A stretch of DNA of 47,496 bases from NCBI GenBank assembly GCA_026712905.1, contig JAPOPM010000126.1, positions 1-47,496 of the forward strand, given 5' to 3'. Made by a program: the position numbers and the translations under genes. The notes beneath the pieces are model-generated. The model did not search any database and had not been told where the DNA came from. It saw only the letters and a list, made by a program, of their open reading frames with translations. The stretch comes from Deltaproteobacteria bacterium. Lineage in GTDB: Bacteria; Desulfobacterota; Binatia; UBA9968; JAJDTQ01. This document shows, one piece after another, positions 37,652 through 46,315 of the stretch (within the stretch, counting starts at the first letter, position 1; each line of letters starts with the position of its first letter).

Positions 37652-39070
37652 ATGCAGCATTCGACTCCAGAAGTACCGCGAGTGCCCGTGGATGCATCCG
37701 CGAGCCCGTTGCCGCGCGAAGTGGCGCTTGAGAACATCGTCATGTGGACCGGGCTGGGCCGCTACGACGACGTACGCCGGCTCCTGGCCGACTTCCACCC
37801 CGCCGACATCGCGGAGCTGCTGGATCAACTCGACGAACCGCGGGTGCGACAACGGGTATTCGGGCTACTGTCCCACGAGACCGCCTCCGCTGTCCTGAGC
37901 CTCGTCCCGCCGGAGGTGCGCGACGAACTGGTGGCGGACCTCTCGGACCGGGAACTGGCCGGGCTCGTGGAGGAACTGGACACCGACGATGCCGCGGACC
38001 TGATCGAGACCCTGCCGGAGGAGCGTACCCCCACGGTCCTGGCGGAGATGCCGTCGGAGCTGGCGGAGGAAATCGGCGACCTGCTGGACCACCCGCCGGA
38101 CAGCGCCGGCGGCATCATGCAGACGGAGTACGTGTCGGTGCCGCAGTACGCCACCGTGGAGCAGGCCATCGGCCTGATCCGGCGCGCGCAGGACGACGTG
38201 CCCGAGGTCCACGACGTCTTCGTGGTGAACATGGAGCGGCGCGTCACCGGCATCCTGCCTCTCAGCAACCTGGTGCTGGCGCGCCCGGACGAATCCGTCG
38301 CCCACATCATGGAGCGGCCGGTAATCTCCGTTCCCGTGGCGATGCCGCAGGACGAGGTCGCCCGGGTCCTGCAGAAGTACGACTTCGTCACGGTTCCCGT
38401 GGTCGACGACCAGGACCGGCTCGTGGGCCGCGTCACCATCGACGACGTCGTGGACGTCATCGAAGAGGAGGCCAGCAAGGACATCTACGCCATCGCCGGC
38501 GTAGAGAGCGAGTCCATCAACCTGGCGCGCGACTCCGTGTTCAAGCGCGTGGGCGAACGCTTCGCGTGGGTGATGACGACGGTGCTGCTGGGGCTCGTGG
38601 TGGCCCTGGTGATCTCCAAGGTCTTCGTCGAAACCTTCGAGAAGATGGCGCTCCTGGCCGCGTTCCTGCCGGTGATCATCGCCACCGCCGGCGCCGTGGG
38701 GCTCCAGTCCTCCACGCTGGTGGTGCGCGCCATCGCCCTCGGCACCCTCTCGCTCCAGCGCGTCCTCTCGGTCATCCTCTACGAAGCCGCCACCGGCCTG
38801 GTCCTGGGCGCGAGCTGCGGCCTGATCACCGCCGCCGCCAGCTACCTCATCAACATGGGCACCCCCGACATCCTCAAGCTCTCCCTCGCCGTGTTCATCG
38901 GCATGGTCATCTCCGTCACCACCGCCGCCTGCGTGGGCACCGTCCAGCCCATCATCTTCTACAGGCTCAACCGCGACCCCGCCGTCGCCGCCGGCCCGCT
39001 GGTGACGGCGTTCAACGACTTGCTGGGAACGACGCTGTACTTGGTGGTGGCGACGGCGCTTCAGGCGTAG
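37652..39070 (+). CDS. mgtE: MgtE-family magnesium transporter
   Basis: The 472-residue protein has the MgtE layout. An N-terminal helical domain (HPADIAELLDQLDEPRVRQR), two CBS domains around residues 145-265 (AGGIMQTEYVSVPQYATVEQ and FVTVPVVDDQDRLVGRVTID) and a plug helix come first. Five membrane helices with the pore motif FLPVIIATAGAVGLQSSTLV and a conserved C-terminal AFNDLLGTTLYL follow. It imports Mg2+ and is gated by cytosolic Mg2+. The start lacks a clear ribosome site; GTG 37685 is an alternative. Confidence 0.93.
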   Translation: MQHSTPEVPRVPVDASASPLPREVALENIVMWTGLGRYDDVRRLLADFHPADIAELLDQLDEPRVRQRVFGLLSHETASAVLSLVPPEVRDELVADLSDRELAGLVEELDTDDAADLIETLPEERTPTVLAEMPSELAEEIGDLLDHPPDSAGGIMQTEYVSVPQYATVEQAIGLIRRAQDDVPEVHDVFVVNMERRVTGILPLSNLVLARPDESVAHIMERPVISVPVAMPQDEVARVLQKYDFVTVPVVDDQDRLVGRVTIDDVVDVIEEEASKDIYAIAGVESESINLARDSVFKRVGERFAWVMTTVLLGLVVALVISKVFVETFEKMALLAAFLPVIIATAGAVGLQSSTLVVRAIALGTLSLQRVLSVILYEAATGLVLGASCGLITAAASYLINMGTPDILKLSLAVFIGMVISVTTAACVGTVQPIIFYRLNRDPAVAAGPLVTAFNDLLGTTLYLVVATALQA

Positions 39071-39129
39071 AGGGGCATGGGTTTGGAACAGCTTACCTAG
39101 CACTACGTCACCATCACCCCCACCCGGCT

Positions 39130-39306
39130 GGCTTCGAGGACTGGGGCAGTGTCCTCGGTGACGAGGTCATGGTCGCCGCCCTCATCGACCGGCTGCTGCA
39201 CCACTGCCACATCGTCAACATCCGCGGCAACAGCTACAGGATGCGCGAGCACCGGAACCTCGTACGGCCCGCATCCGAGCAGCCCCCCCAAGGGGTTGCG
39301 CTATGA
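39130..39306 (+). pseudogene. IS21-family IstB ATPase, C-terminal remnant
   Basis: The frame reads FEDWGSVLGDEVMVAALIDR then LLHHCHIVNIRGNSYRMREH, the conserved end of IstB helper ATPases of IS21 elements. Everything upstream is missing: MgtE ends at 39070. The terminal repeats of the element follow at 39438-39488, so only the right end of the IS remains. Confidence 0.85.
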
Positions 39307-39437
39307 ACACCAGGTCCTGCCGTTCCGGCACGCGAGAGGGGTTGGACTCCAGTCGCTACGCGCCCTCCGTCCAAGCCCTCTCGCCCAACCGGAACCAACC
39401 GAAGAGCTTCAGATCTGCACTGACGCCCTTCTCGGAA

Positions 39438-39488
39438 CTGTGCAGTTTTCGATTGCCAAAAGTGTGCAGTTTTCGGTTGCCATTGACA
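39438..39488. repeat. IS21-type right end with two terminal repeats
   Basis: Two 21-bp units (39438-39458 and 39462-39482) share all but two bases and are spaced 24 apart. The outer end is TTGACA at 39483-39488, which reads TGTCAA inward. The second unit is repeated in reverse complement at 796-816. Confidence 0.8.
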
Positions 39489-39673
39489 GGATGGACTGGC
39501 TTCTTCAGACTTCGCGAGTGTGAGTTCGAGTCTTCGGGCGCATGGCTCCAGAGGCGGAGATCGCTGCCGGTCGTGGGCAACTCGACGAAAGCCACCTGGG
39601 AGTCATTCACCGGTCCTCGTCCACCAGGCACCACCAGGCGAAGTAGGCCGATTGCGTACGGAAGGGGGTCCAA

Positions 39674-41065
39674 GTGCGTTTCCCGACGCTGCCTTTTTGT
39701 TTGCCTCTGGTACTGTTCCTCGTGGCCTGCGGGACGACTTCCGGAGGTACCAGTCACATCGAGGTCGAGAGCAACCCTGCGCTTCAGCCCCCAGTCGCCG
39801 GTACGTATGTAGGCGTCGGGCCGATATACCGGGACTTCGACTCACTGTGGGTGGAGTCACTGGAGACTTTCCATAGTTCGGGTTACTCCTTGTATCTGTC
39901 GTATGGAACGATTCAAGACGGTACTGGCCGGACCGCGGAATATCTCGCCCATGATGCCGGCGCCCATGGCCGTATTCGGCGTTTCGGCCTGGAGCCGCCT
40001 ACCGTTGTCGTCGCCGAGGGCACTGAGCCGTATCTCGTCAGGGAAACGCTCTCGGCAGTTCAGACGATCAACGCTTCACTGCCGGATAGTTGGCAGTTGC
40101 GGTTCGCCTCGCACCCAGCGGCAACGAACGCCGTGCGACCGCCGGATGGTCAAATTGTGGTCGAGTTCCAACCACGTGAGGAATGGCCGCCGGAGCACGC
40201 GTTCGAACCGGAGGCCGGCAGTCTTGTGCGGCGGTTCTATTCTCCGGATGGCTCGGATATCGTGTCGGGTCATATCTGGATGGACGTTGGACGTCTAGGG
40301 AATCGGTATCGACGACGTGATCCCGTCCTTTTTCGCGAAATCCTGCACACGCTCGGCCGCAACCTACTGGACGGCACGCAGTTTCCCAACACGATCATGA
40401 ACGAGCCACCTGAACGAAGTCCTTTGTATGTGCTCCACCCCCTGGATCGCGAAGCGTTGCTCGCGGTGTACGGATGGCTTGGACCCGGTACAACTACAGA
40501 TCAGATGCATGAGCGACTTGGGCCTTGGTCGGAGGAATCAAGGAATCTGGTGGGCGAATTCGCAGTCCCGTGCCCCATAACCGCGGAGTGCGAAACTGCT
40601 TTGTTACCCGTCATATTCGGCGTCTCAGCGCGAAACGGCCTAATACAACCGTGGACGCAGGGCGTCAGCCCCTCCCGTGGCGCCCCCTACGACAGCGACG
40701 GTTCCGGTGTGGCGTTCTGGGCCGGCCATCTGGTGGGATTCACGCCGACCAATCGGGCAGTGGTGGGGGAAGCCTCCCTGGAGTTAGATACCGAGACTCT
40801 GCATGGAGAGCTTGTGTTCAGGAATCTGGAATCCTGGACCGCGGAACCGGGAGCGCCGGGCACCGGCAACCGGTGGGGAGATGGGGACCTCGACTACACG
40901 GTAGCCGTTCGTGAAGACACCCTGGTCAGCATCGCCGGCGATGAGGGCGTGATCACGGGACGGTTCTCCGGCAGCTACCATGACGGGATGGCCGGGGTGC
41001 TCGAACGGGATGATCTCAAGGCCGCGTTCGGCGGGGAGCGATGGTATGACAGGAACGACCGCTGA
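39674..41065 (+). CDS. Lipoprotein with degenerate metalloprotease motif and TbpB-like C-terminus
   Basis: The 463-residue protein starts at GTG 39674 after GGAAGGGGG. It has a lipoprotein signal with C19 (LVLFLVACG). Residues 221-238 read REILHTLGRNLLDGTQFPNT, the position of a HExxH zinc site in related proteins; the first His is Arg here, so catalysis is probably lost. The LHPLDREALLAVYGWL segment is conserved after such sites. From about residue 360, SLELDTETLHGELVFRNLES then RFSGSYHDGMAGVLERDDLK resembles a TbpB-like beta barrel used in surface proteins. It is probably anchored in the outer membrane. The gene follows IS21 remains and may be transferred. Confidence 0.7.
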   Translation: MRFPTLPFCLPLVLFLVACGTTSGGTSHIEVESNPALQPPVAGTYVGVGPIYRDFDSLWVESLETFHSSGYSLYLSYGTIQDGTGRTAEYLAHDAGAHGRIRRFGLEPPTVVVAEGTEPYLVRETLSAVQTINASLPDSWQLRFASHPAATNAVRPPDGQIVVEFQPREEWPPEHAFEPEAGSLVRRFYSPDGSDIVSGHIWMDVGRLGNRYRRRDPVLFREILHTLGRNLLDGTQFPNTIMNEPPERSPLYVLHPLDREALLAVYGWLGPGTTTDQMHERLGPWSEESRNLVGEFAVPCPITAECETALLPVIFGVSARNGLIQPWTQGVSPSRGAPYDSDGSGVAFWAGHLVGFTPTNRAVVGEASLELDTETLHGELVFRNLESWTAEPGAPGTGNRWGDGDLDYTVAVREDTLVSIAGDEGVITGRFSGSYHDGMAGVLERDDLKAAFGGERWYDRNDR

Positions 41066-41304
41066 AGGCTCTCGGTGTCGTGCGGACTGGATCAACGCGA
41101 AGACGATCAGCCTGATGAGCACCATGACCGGGTGGTCCCCACCAAGCGGCGGAGCAAAGCAGGTTCCTATGGGGCAGTCTCTCCGGAAACCTACCGTCTA
41201 TGGCATCGCCGGGGAATTTCAGCGACCCGCAGGGGTCGCAACCGGGACCACCGAAAGTTGCGCTCGCTGGGATTCAGGGTACGAAAGACGACTGGGCTCA
41301 TTTG

Positions 41305-41685
41305 CTAGACGTCAAACCCCAATGCGGAAGCAACCGCCCGCTGTCGAGAGTCCAAGGTGATGAACGAGATAGTACTTGGCACTGGCGCGACGTAAAGCGC
41401 CGTCGCGACATGCCACAGGTCGGCGCCTCGCAAGTAGCCGGCCTCGACCACGGCCTCGAACTCGCGGGTCAGCCGCCGGTCCGGCAGGATCCATTCGATG
41501 TCCGAGACGAGGTCGGAAGCGAATCGCCGTCGTTCGCGAGCGAATACGGCACGCAACTCGGCTTCGAGGAGGTTCGAGGATACGAGACGGAGAAACGAGT
41601 CCAGCCTTCGGGCACAAGTGGCACCGCCACGTTCATCGAAGGCAACGGCGACGAGCGCGGAGGTATCGACGTAAGCGACGGTCAT
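41305..41685 (-). CDS. VapC-like PIN-domain toxin
   Basis: The 126-residue protein begins MTVAYVDTSALVAVAFDERG with the first acidic residue of a PIN nuclease site (D7). Further acidic residues lie in LLEAELRAV, GADLWHVATAL (D89) and FITLDSRQRA. VapC toxins cut tRNA or rRNA with Mg2+. The start overlaps the upstream antitoxin stop by 4 bases (41682-41685). Length and motif spacing are typical. Confidence 0.88.
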   Translation of the reverse strand: MTVAYVDTSALVAVAFDERGGATCARRLDSFLRLVSSNLLEAELRAVFARERRRFASDLVSDIEWILPDRRLTREFEAVVEAGYLRGADLWHVATALYVAPVPSTISFITLDSRQRAVASALGFDV

Positions 41686-41957
41686 TCGCCGCGCTCCGCG
41701 AGAAACCGCTTGAGAGCCCCTGGGCGGCGTACCACCGACCTCAGGGGTTTCCTGGGTCCAGATGACCTGATCAAGATTCCTTGCCGTTCCAGGTCATCGA
41801 GCCGTGCTTCGATTGTCTCGCGTGACTCGCGGATCGCGCGAATCTCGGCCACGGGCTTCCCCCGGTAGGAAACCGTAACGGTTTTCCCGTCGCGCACCTG
41901 CCTGAGAACCTCGGAGAACCGCGCTTTAGCGTCATATGCCGAGTAGGTGATAGACAT
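41682..41957 (-). CDS. Phd/YefM-type antitoxin of the VapC-like module
   Basis: The 91-residue protein has the Phd/YefM fold: MSITYSAYDAKARFSEVLRQ, then VRDGKTVTVSYRGKPVAEI, and a flexible C-terminal tail (LKRFLAERGE). Such antitoxins bind the toxin with the tail and the operator with the N-terminus. The promoter at 41963-41991 ends only five bases before the ATG, so the mRNA may have almost no leader. Confidence 0.85.
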   Translation of the reverse strand: MSITYSAYDAKARFSEVLRQVRDGKTVTVSYRGKPVAEIRAIRESRETIEARLDDLERQGILIRSSGPRKPLRSVVRRPGALKRFLAERGE

Positions 41958-41962
41958 ACGAC

Positions 41963-41991
41963 ATCATAACCGGTCAGACTGGTCGAGACAA
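41963..41991 (-). promoter_or_regulatory. Promoter and operator-like palindrome of the VapBC-type module
   Basis: On the minus strand TTGTCT (41986-41991) and TATGAT (41963-41968) are 17 bases apart. The spacer holds an imperfect palindrome at 41969-41983 of the form ACCnGTCnGACnGGT. Antitoxin binding there would block RNA polymerase. A start six to seven bases past the -10 box falls on the ATG. Confidence 0.6.
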
Positions 41992-42026
41992 TCCGACATA
42001 ATGAACCCGCAACCACACCCGCCAGG

Positions 42027-43211
42027 CTACCGAAGCGTACAGCCTTTCCGTCCGCGGCGCAGGCACGCCAGGTTGTGGTGGAAAACCCCCACCTGGGCGC
42101 GGGCGAAGCCGGCCCGGCCGGCGCCGTTCGCCCGGCTGCGCTGGTAACGTGCCCAATCGCCTTGGTTGCCGTCGCGCCAGTAGCCGTCGAGGACCTGGGC
42201 GGGCAGCGGCTTGAGTTGCGGGCGGGTGTTGTAACGCGCGCCGGGCGGGCCGTCGCGGCCGGGGAGGCGGCGGCGTTCGCCCAGGAAGCCGTGGAAGGCG
42301 TAGAAGGCGTCGGTGCCGGGCTGGAACTCCATCTCGTAGTCGACGGTGCGGTCCGGATCGGTAATGTCGTCGGCGGACATGGTCGGGCGCTCGCCGAAAC
42401 CCATCATGAAGGCCCTGGCTTCGAAGTCCAGGAACCGCACCGCACGCCGCACGGTCCGGCCGGGCACGTGCGGGTAAAGCTCGTTGGAGCGGATGGCGAC
42501 GTCGATGTCGAAGCGTCCGTCGGGTCCCAACTCCACCGACTCTCCCACCAGGTAGGTGCGCAGGTAGTTGTGCTGCTGCAGCGTGAGGGCCACCGGGCGC
42601 CCGGCCGCGTCCAGCACCACGAACGCGGCGGTGTAGTGGTCGAGCTGATGCCAGTCGTCCAGGTCCGCCACCAGCCGTAGCGGGAGGGCGAACGCCTGGG
42701 GCAGCGCGGCGGGCAGACCGCTGACACGGAAGACCAGGTGGTAGGTGACGACGGTGAACGCTTCGGGCGCCTGTCCGTCTTTACCCGGCGCCCACAGGCC
42801 GGTGCGCTCCACCGCCGCGTAGACCACGGGACGCGGTTGGACGTCGCCGGGCACGTGCGTGAACTCGGCGCGGACGTCGTCCCGGTAGCGGTTCAGGTCG
42901 GCGGGCGTGGGACCGTCGATTCGGACGCCGTCTCCGGTCACCAGGTAACCGTGGGCGATGTAATCCCGGTAGAAGTCGATGGGGCCCTCGTGGCCCACCG
43001 GCAGATGGAAGCGCGGCGCGTGCCGTCGGGCCAGCGCTTGATCCGCCGGGCCCGCGGCCGGCGCGGGGGGGTTCGCCGCAAAGTACTCGGCGAAACCGGG
43101 ATACTGCGAGAAATTGCGGTCGGCGCCGAAGGCGCCCACACCGACGGCCAGCAGCAGAAGTGCCGCGAAGCAACCCGACAGGGCTATAGTTCTCGTACGA
43201 CCTCCCGACAC
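42027..43211 (-). CDS. Hypothetical exported protein
   Basis: From GTG 43211, overlapping the previous stop, the 394-residue product has a signal peptide (IALSGCFAALLLLAVGVGAF). The mature part includes HAPRFHLPVGHEGPIDFYRD, DLDDWHQLDHYTAAFVVLDA and LQQHNYLRTYLVG. The middle recalls Vps62-like proteins (W-H-x2-D...VLD...QH), but only weakly. It is probably periplasmic or on the cell surface. The last ~20 residues are basic (LRRGRKGCTLR). It is co-transcribed with the DUF3108 gene. Confidence 0.65.
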   Translation of the reverse strand: MSGGRTRTIALSGCFAALLLLAVGVGAFGADRNFSQYPGFAEYFAANPPAPAAGPADQALARRHAPRFHLPVGHEGPIDFYRDYIAHGYLVTGDGVRIDGPTPADLNRYRDDVRAEFTHVPGDVQPRPVVYAAVERTGLWAPGKDGQAPEAFTVVTYHLVFRVSGLPAALPQAFALPLRLVADLDDWHQLDHYTAAFVVLDAAGRPVALTLQQHNYLRTYLVGESVELGPDGRFDIDVAIRSNELYPHVPGRTVRRAVRFLDFEARAFMMGFGERPTMSADDITDPDRTVDYEMEFQPGTDAFYAFHGFLGERRRLPGRDGPPGARYNTRPQLKPLPAQVLDGYWRDGNQGDWARYQRSRANGAGRAGFARAQVGVFHHNLACLRRGRKGCTLR

Positions 43212-44131
43212 TAGCGCCTGCGTTTCCTTCCGGGACGTGGACCAAACTCCCGCTTCAGGCCGCCCCCGTCCAGTTTCGCCCTGTGAAGATACGCGGTAAG
43301 CGAACCGTAACCGGTGTCGCCGGCGAAGCGGACCGGTACCGGCGGCATTTCATCGAATACCCGCGCCACGTGAAGCTTCACGTCGGTGTGGTGGCGATCC
43401 CGGCGGCGGCCGGTTTCCCGTTTGAAACCCGCCTTCCTCTCGAGCCGAAGGCGACACGTCACCGTGGGTCCGGCAAAGGGAGAGTATTGGCTGGCCTTGA
43501 GCCGCGCGGTTCCGCGGGCTTCACCCACAAGCTCGTAGAGACGGCGGCCGGTAAATACCGGGATGCGCAGCTCGCATCCCTTGCCACCGTCAAGCCGAGA
43601 GAGAACCGCAAGCAAGGCGCCCGCGGGGTCCAGGGCGCCCTTGAGCTCGGCCGGGGCCACCGCTGGCGAGTTCCCGGCTTTCCGACGTGGCTTCATTCGC
43701 AGAACGCTCGGCGTTCCCCCGTCGAAGCCAAGCTCGACCAAGCGCTTCTTGCGCCACCGCTTGCTGCTGTAGCCCGCCCGAACCGGCACGATGTCCCCGG
43801 CAACGAGCGCACCGTGCGAATAAGCCGTGGTCTTCAAACGAGTGAGTGTCTTGACCAAGCCGGTGGTCTTCAAACGCACCCGCACGGCATACGCCGACGC
43901 ATCGAGATCGAACGCGGCGGCGTCCGGGTCATAAGACGCGGCGTCGAATTCGACGCCGAGATCGAGGTTGGCCGCGCGGACGCCGGCAAAGTAAGCCCGG
44001 TAGGCAAGCTGCAGCCGTCCTTCGCCCGCGGAGGCGGTGGATATCGAGAGGACTCCCACGAGCACGGCCAGGGAGAGACAGCACAACATGAGCCGTGCGC
44101 ATCGCCGTGCCGCTGAAGCCGCCAATTCCAT
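43211..44131 (-). CDS. DUF3108-domain exported protein
   Basis: The 306-residue protein has a signal peptide ending STASAGEG and a beta-rich body starting LQLAYRAYFAGVRAANLDLG. KTTGLVKTLTRLKTTAYSHG and later VPVRFAGDTGYGSLTAYLHR follow, the usual DUF3108 pattern. These periplasmic proteins are common in Gram-negative bacteria; function is unknown. The C-terminus is strongly basic (RPGRKRRR). The stop shares one base with the GTG of the next gene. Confidence 0.8.
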   Translation of the reverse strand: MELAASAARRCARLMLCCLSLAVLVGVLSISTASAGEGRLQLAYRAYFAGVRAANLDLGVEFDAASYDPDAAAFDLDASAYAVRVRLKTTGLVKTLTRLKTTAYSHGALVAGDIVPVRAGYSSKRWRKKRLVELGFDGGTPSVLRMKPRRKAGNSPAVAPAELKGALDPAGALLAVLSRLDGGKGCELRIPVFTGRRLYELVGEARGTARLKASQYSPFAGPTVTCRLRLERKAGFKRETGRRRDRHHTDVKLHVARVFDEMPPVPVRFAGDTGYGSLTAYLHRAKLDGGGLKREFGPRPGRKRRR

Positions 44132-44363
44132 CCGTCGAGTAAACCAAGTCCGGGCCGGTTGAGCAACAACGGCGGGCGTCCTCCTTCGAACGGTGTGTGG
44201 CGAATCAAGGCAGGAGAGAGGATTGGCGCACCGGCAAGCGGTACCCGTACGTTCGGCCCACTTGACGCCGCGCGCATTACCGAGTCAAACTCGGGACCGG
44301 AAACGCTGCACCCATCGTCGGGGCACCGCGTGCACGACCCGTCACACGCGGATTGGAGGACCC

Positions 44364-45128
44364 ATGAACCGGCCTGTCGCATATGTGATAGCCGTACTTG
44401 TCGCGTCACTGCTTCTGAGCAGCCCGCCGGCGAGTGCGGAAGACGGCGTGCCCAACCCGCTCCGCATCGGCAGCGAAGGCGCCTATCCGCCGTTCAACGT
44501 CGTCGACCCGTCCGGGCAGCTCAAGGGCTTCGACATCGACATCGCGCTGGCGCTGTGCGAGCGCTTGAAGGTCGAGTGCAAGCTGGTGGCGCAGGACTGG
44601 GACGGCATCATCCCGGCGCTCCTGGCCGGGAAGTACGACGCCATCGTGGCGAGCATGTCCATCACCACCGAGCGCAAGAAGGTGGTCGGCTTCACGGACA
44701 AGTATTACAGCAACAAGGTGCGCTTCGTGGCGGCCAAGGAGGGCGGATTCGACCCCGGGAACCTCGCCGGCAAGACCATCGGCGCCCAGCGCGCCACCGT
44801 GTCCGCGAGCTGGCTGGAGAAGAATGCCGGCGGCGCCGAGATCAAACTCTACGACACGCAGACCAACGCGTACCTCGACCTGAGCGCCCGCAGGCTCGAC
44901 GCCATCTTCGCCGACGGCCTGGTGCTGCACGAATGGCTCAAGACCAAGGCTGGCGCGGGTTTCATGCTGGTGGGCGACGCCTACGACCTGGACGAGGGCA
45001 TCGGTATCGCGGTGCGCAAGAAGGACGACGCGCTGCGGCAAAGGCTCAACACCGCGCTGGCCGCCATCCTCGCCGACGGCACCTACGCGAAGATCAACGC
45101 GCGCTACTTCCCCTTCAGCATCTATTAG
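44364..45128 (+). CDS. Polar amino-acid ABC transporter substrate-binding protein
   Basis: From ATG 44364 (preceded by GGAGGA) the 254-residue product has a signal peptide and the family 3 binding fold: IGSEGAYPPFNVVDPSGQLK, GFDIDIALALCERLKVECKL, IPALLAGKYDAIVASMSITT and KTIGAQRATVSASWLE. Its relatives bind arginine, lysine, ornithine or octopine-like ligands. It should deliver to an inner-membrane permease, but the next gene is a decayed permease and no ATPase is present, so an intact partner elsewhere is required. Confidence 0.9.
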   Translation: MNRPVAYVIAVLVASLLLSSPPASAEDGVPNPLRIGSEGAYPPFNVVDPSGQLKGFDIDIALALCERLKVECKLVAQDWDGIIPALLAGKYDAIVASMSITTERKKVVGFTDKYYSNKVRFVAAKEGGFDPGNLAGKTIGAQRATVSASWLEKNAGGAEIKLYDTQTNAYLDLSARRLDAIFADGLVLHEWLKTKAGAGFMLVGDAYDLDEGIGIAVRKKDDALRQRLNTALAAILADGTYAKINARYFPFSIY

Positions 45129-45189
45129 CGATGCCCGCCGCTAACGGGCGTCACCGCACCGAGAGCGCGAACGGCCACAGGCGGCCCGG

Positions 45190-45559
45190 ATGAACGGGCA
45201 CGCGCCGGTGCTGCTCGGCTTCGGCGCCCAACTTGCCGCGGGTGCGCTGGTGACCGCGGCTCTGGCGCTGGCCGGGTCCAACTGACCGTAGTGGCGATGG
45301 CGGCGGGGACCGCGCTGGCCTTGCCCATGGCCGTCATGCGGACCTCCCCGAGATGGTGGCTCCGGGGGCCGGCCTGGCCCGCACACTCATCGCGCGCACC
45401 TACCCGGCGGTGGAGTTTTTTACGCTGGCGGGGTTGATCTACCTCGTGCTGACCCTCCTGATCGTGCGCGGCGTGCGCCTGCTGGAACGTCGCTGGGCTC
45501 TCCCCGGCCAAGCTATCGAGGGCGTGCCCGCGTCGCGCCATGGAGACCTGCTGGCGTGA
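45190..45559 (+). pseudogene. Amino-acid ABC transporter permease, decayed
   Basis: The first part, ATG 45190, reads VLLGFGAQLAAGALVTAALA then a TGA at 45283-45285 and a permease-like second segment in another frame. The end, TYPAVEFFTLAGLIYLVLTL then RGVRLLERRW, is the C-terminal helix of HisM/ArtQ-type permeases. The middle, including the EAA loop for the ATPase, is absent. The gene therefore lost its function by deletion and frameshift. Confidence 0.7.
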
Positions 45560-45608
45560 TCACGGTGCGCCACGGCCGGGAACGATCCGACCCAGAGACC
45601 GTTCCACG

Positions 45609-45636
45609 TTGCAGATTATCAGAATTCTGATAGGAT
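45609..45636 (+). promoter_or_regulatory. Promoter and perfect 16-bp palindrome of the Phd/ParE module
   Basis: TTGCAG (45609-45614) and TAGGAT (45631-45636) are 16 bases apart. The spacer contains TATCAGAATTCTGATA (45617-45632), a perfect palindrome that overlaps the -10 box by two bases. It is the likely antitoxin operator. Confidence 0.7.
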
Positions 45637-45670
45637 CTTTCTCAGAGCCTTTCCGTGCGGAGGATCAGCC

Positions 45671-45934
45671 ATGCCCACCATTCGCCCTATTTCGGATCTG
45701 CGCAACAAGGCCCCTGAAATCTCGAAACTCTGCCATGAATCCGGAGAGCCGGTCTTCATTACGAAAAACGGCGAGAGTGAGCTGGTGGTGATGAGTGCGG
45801 CGGCCTACGAACGGGATCAGTCGCGGCTCAAGCTTTACGAGTTGTTGAACGCGGCTGAAGAGGATTTGCGTCACGGAGACCGGGGTATCGGTGTGAAGGC
45901 CTTGGCAGCCCTTCTCCGCGAGGCGCGCGGATGA
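45671..45934 (+). CDS. Phd/YefM-family antitoxin
   Basis: The 87-residue protein begins MPTIRPISDLRNKAPEISKL and contains GEPVFITKNGESELVVMSAA, typical of Phd/YefM antitoxins. A helical C-terminus (RLKLYELLNAAEEDLRHGDR) would bind the toxin. GGAGGA lies eight bases before the ATG. The stop overlaps the toxin start by 4 bases. Confidence 0.92.
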   Translation: MPTIRPISDLRNKAPEISKLCHESGEPVFITKNGESELVVMSAAAYERDQSRLKLYELLNAAEEDLRHGDRGIGVKALAALLREARG

Positions 45935-46230
45935 CGCGACGGATCCGCGTTCTTCGTCGCGCCCAATTGGATCTCCTCGAAATTCAGCAATACATTGCGC
46001 GGGACAATCCCACGGCGGCCGAGGACGTGATCAACGCCCTGCTCGCTCTGATCTCCGGTCTCGGAGAGTTCCCGGAGCGTGGACGAATTCCCAGGGATGC
46101 GGTTCTCAAGGCCTCCGGCTACCGCTATCTGCGACATAGTGAATATCTTGTGCTTCACAAGGTTCTTCGATCTCAGGTCCGCGTGTACAGAGTCGTGCAC
46201 GGACGGCGCAGATATGAAGACATCCTGTGA
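45931..46230 (+). CDS. ParE/RelE-family toxin
   Basis: The 99-residue protein has the RelE/ParE fold: IRVLRRAQLDLLEIQQYIAR, LISGLGEFPERGR, GYRYLRHSEYLVLHKVLRS and VRVYRVVHGRRRYEDIL at the end. ParE members poison gyrase and RelE members cut mRNA; the long N-terminal helices and YRVVHGRR ending favour ParE. It is coupled to the antitoxin by ATGA. Confidence 0.92.
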   Translation: MTRRIRVLRRAQLDLLEIQQYIARDNPTAAEDVINALLALISGLGEFPERGRIPRDAVLKASGYRYLRHSEYLVLHKVLRSQVRVYRVVHGRRRYEDIL

Positions 46231-46315
46231 CGCATGAAACCGGCGCGGCCCGGACCAGGTACGCGCCGCACACAAGAGACAATCCCGAGAGGGCCTCGCG
46301 GGCCAGGAGAAGCTT

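Noticed and set aside
41075-41308. Small basic open frame after the lipoprotein gene
   Set aside because: 77 residues with no ribosome site, signal or recognisable motif. The stretch 41066-41304 shows nothing I can support.
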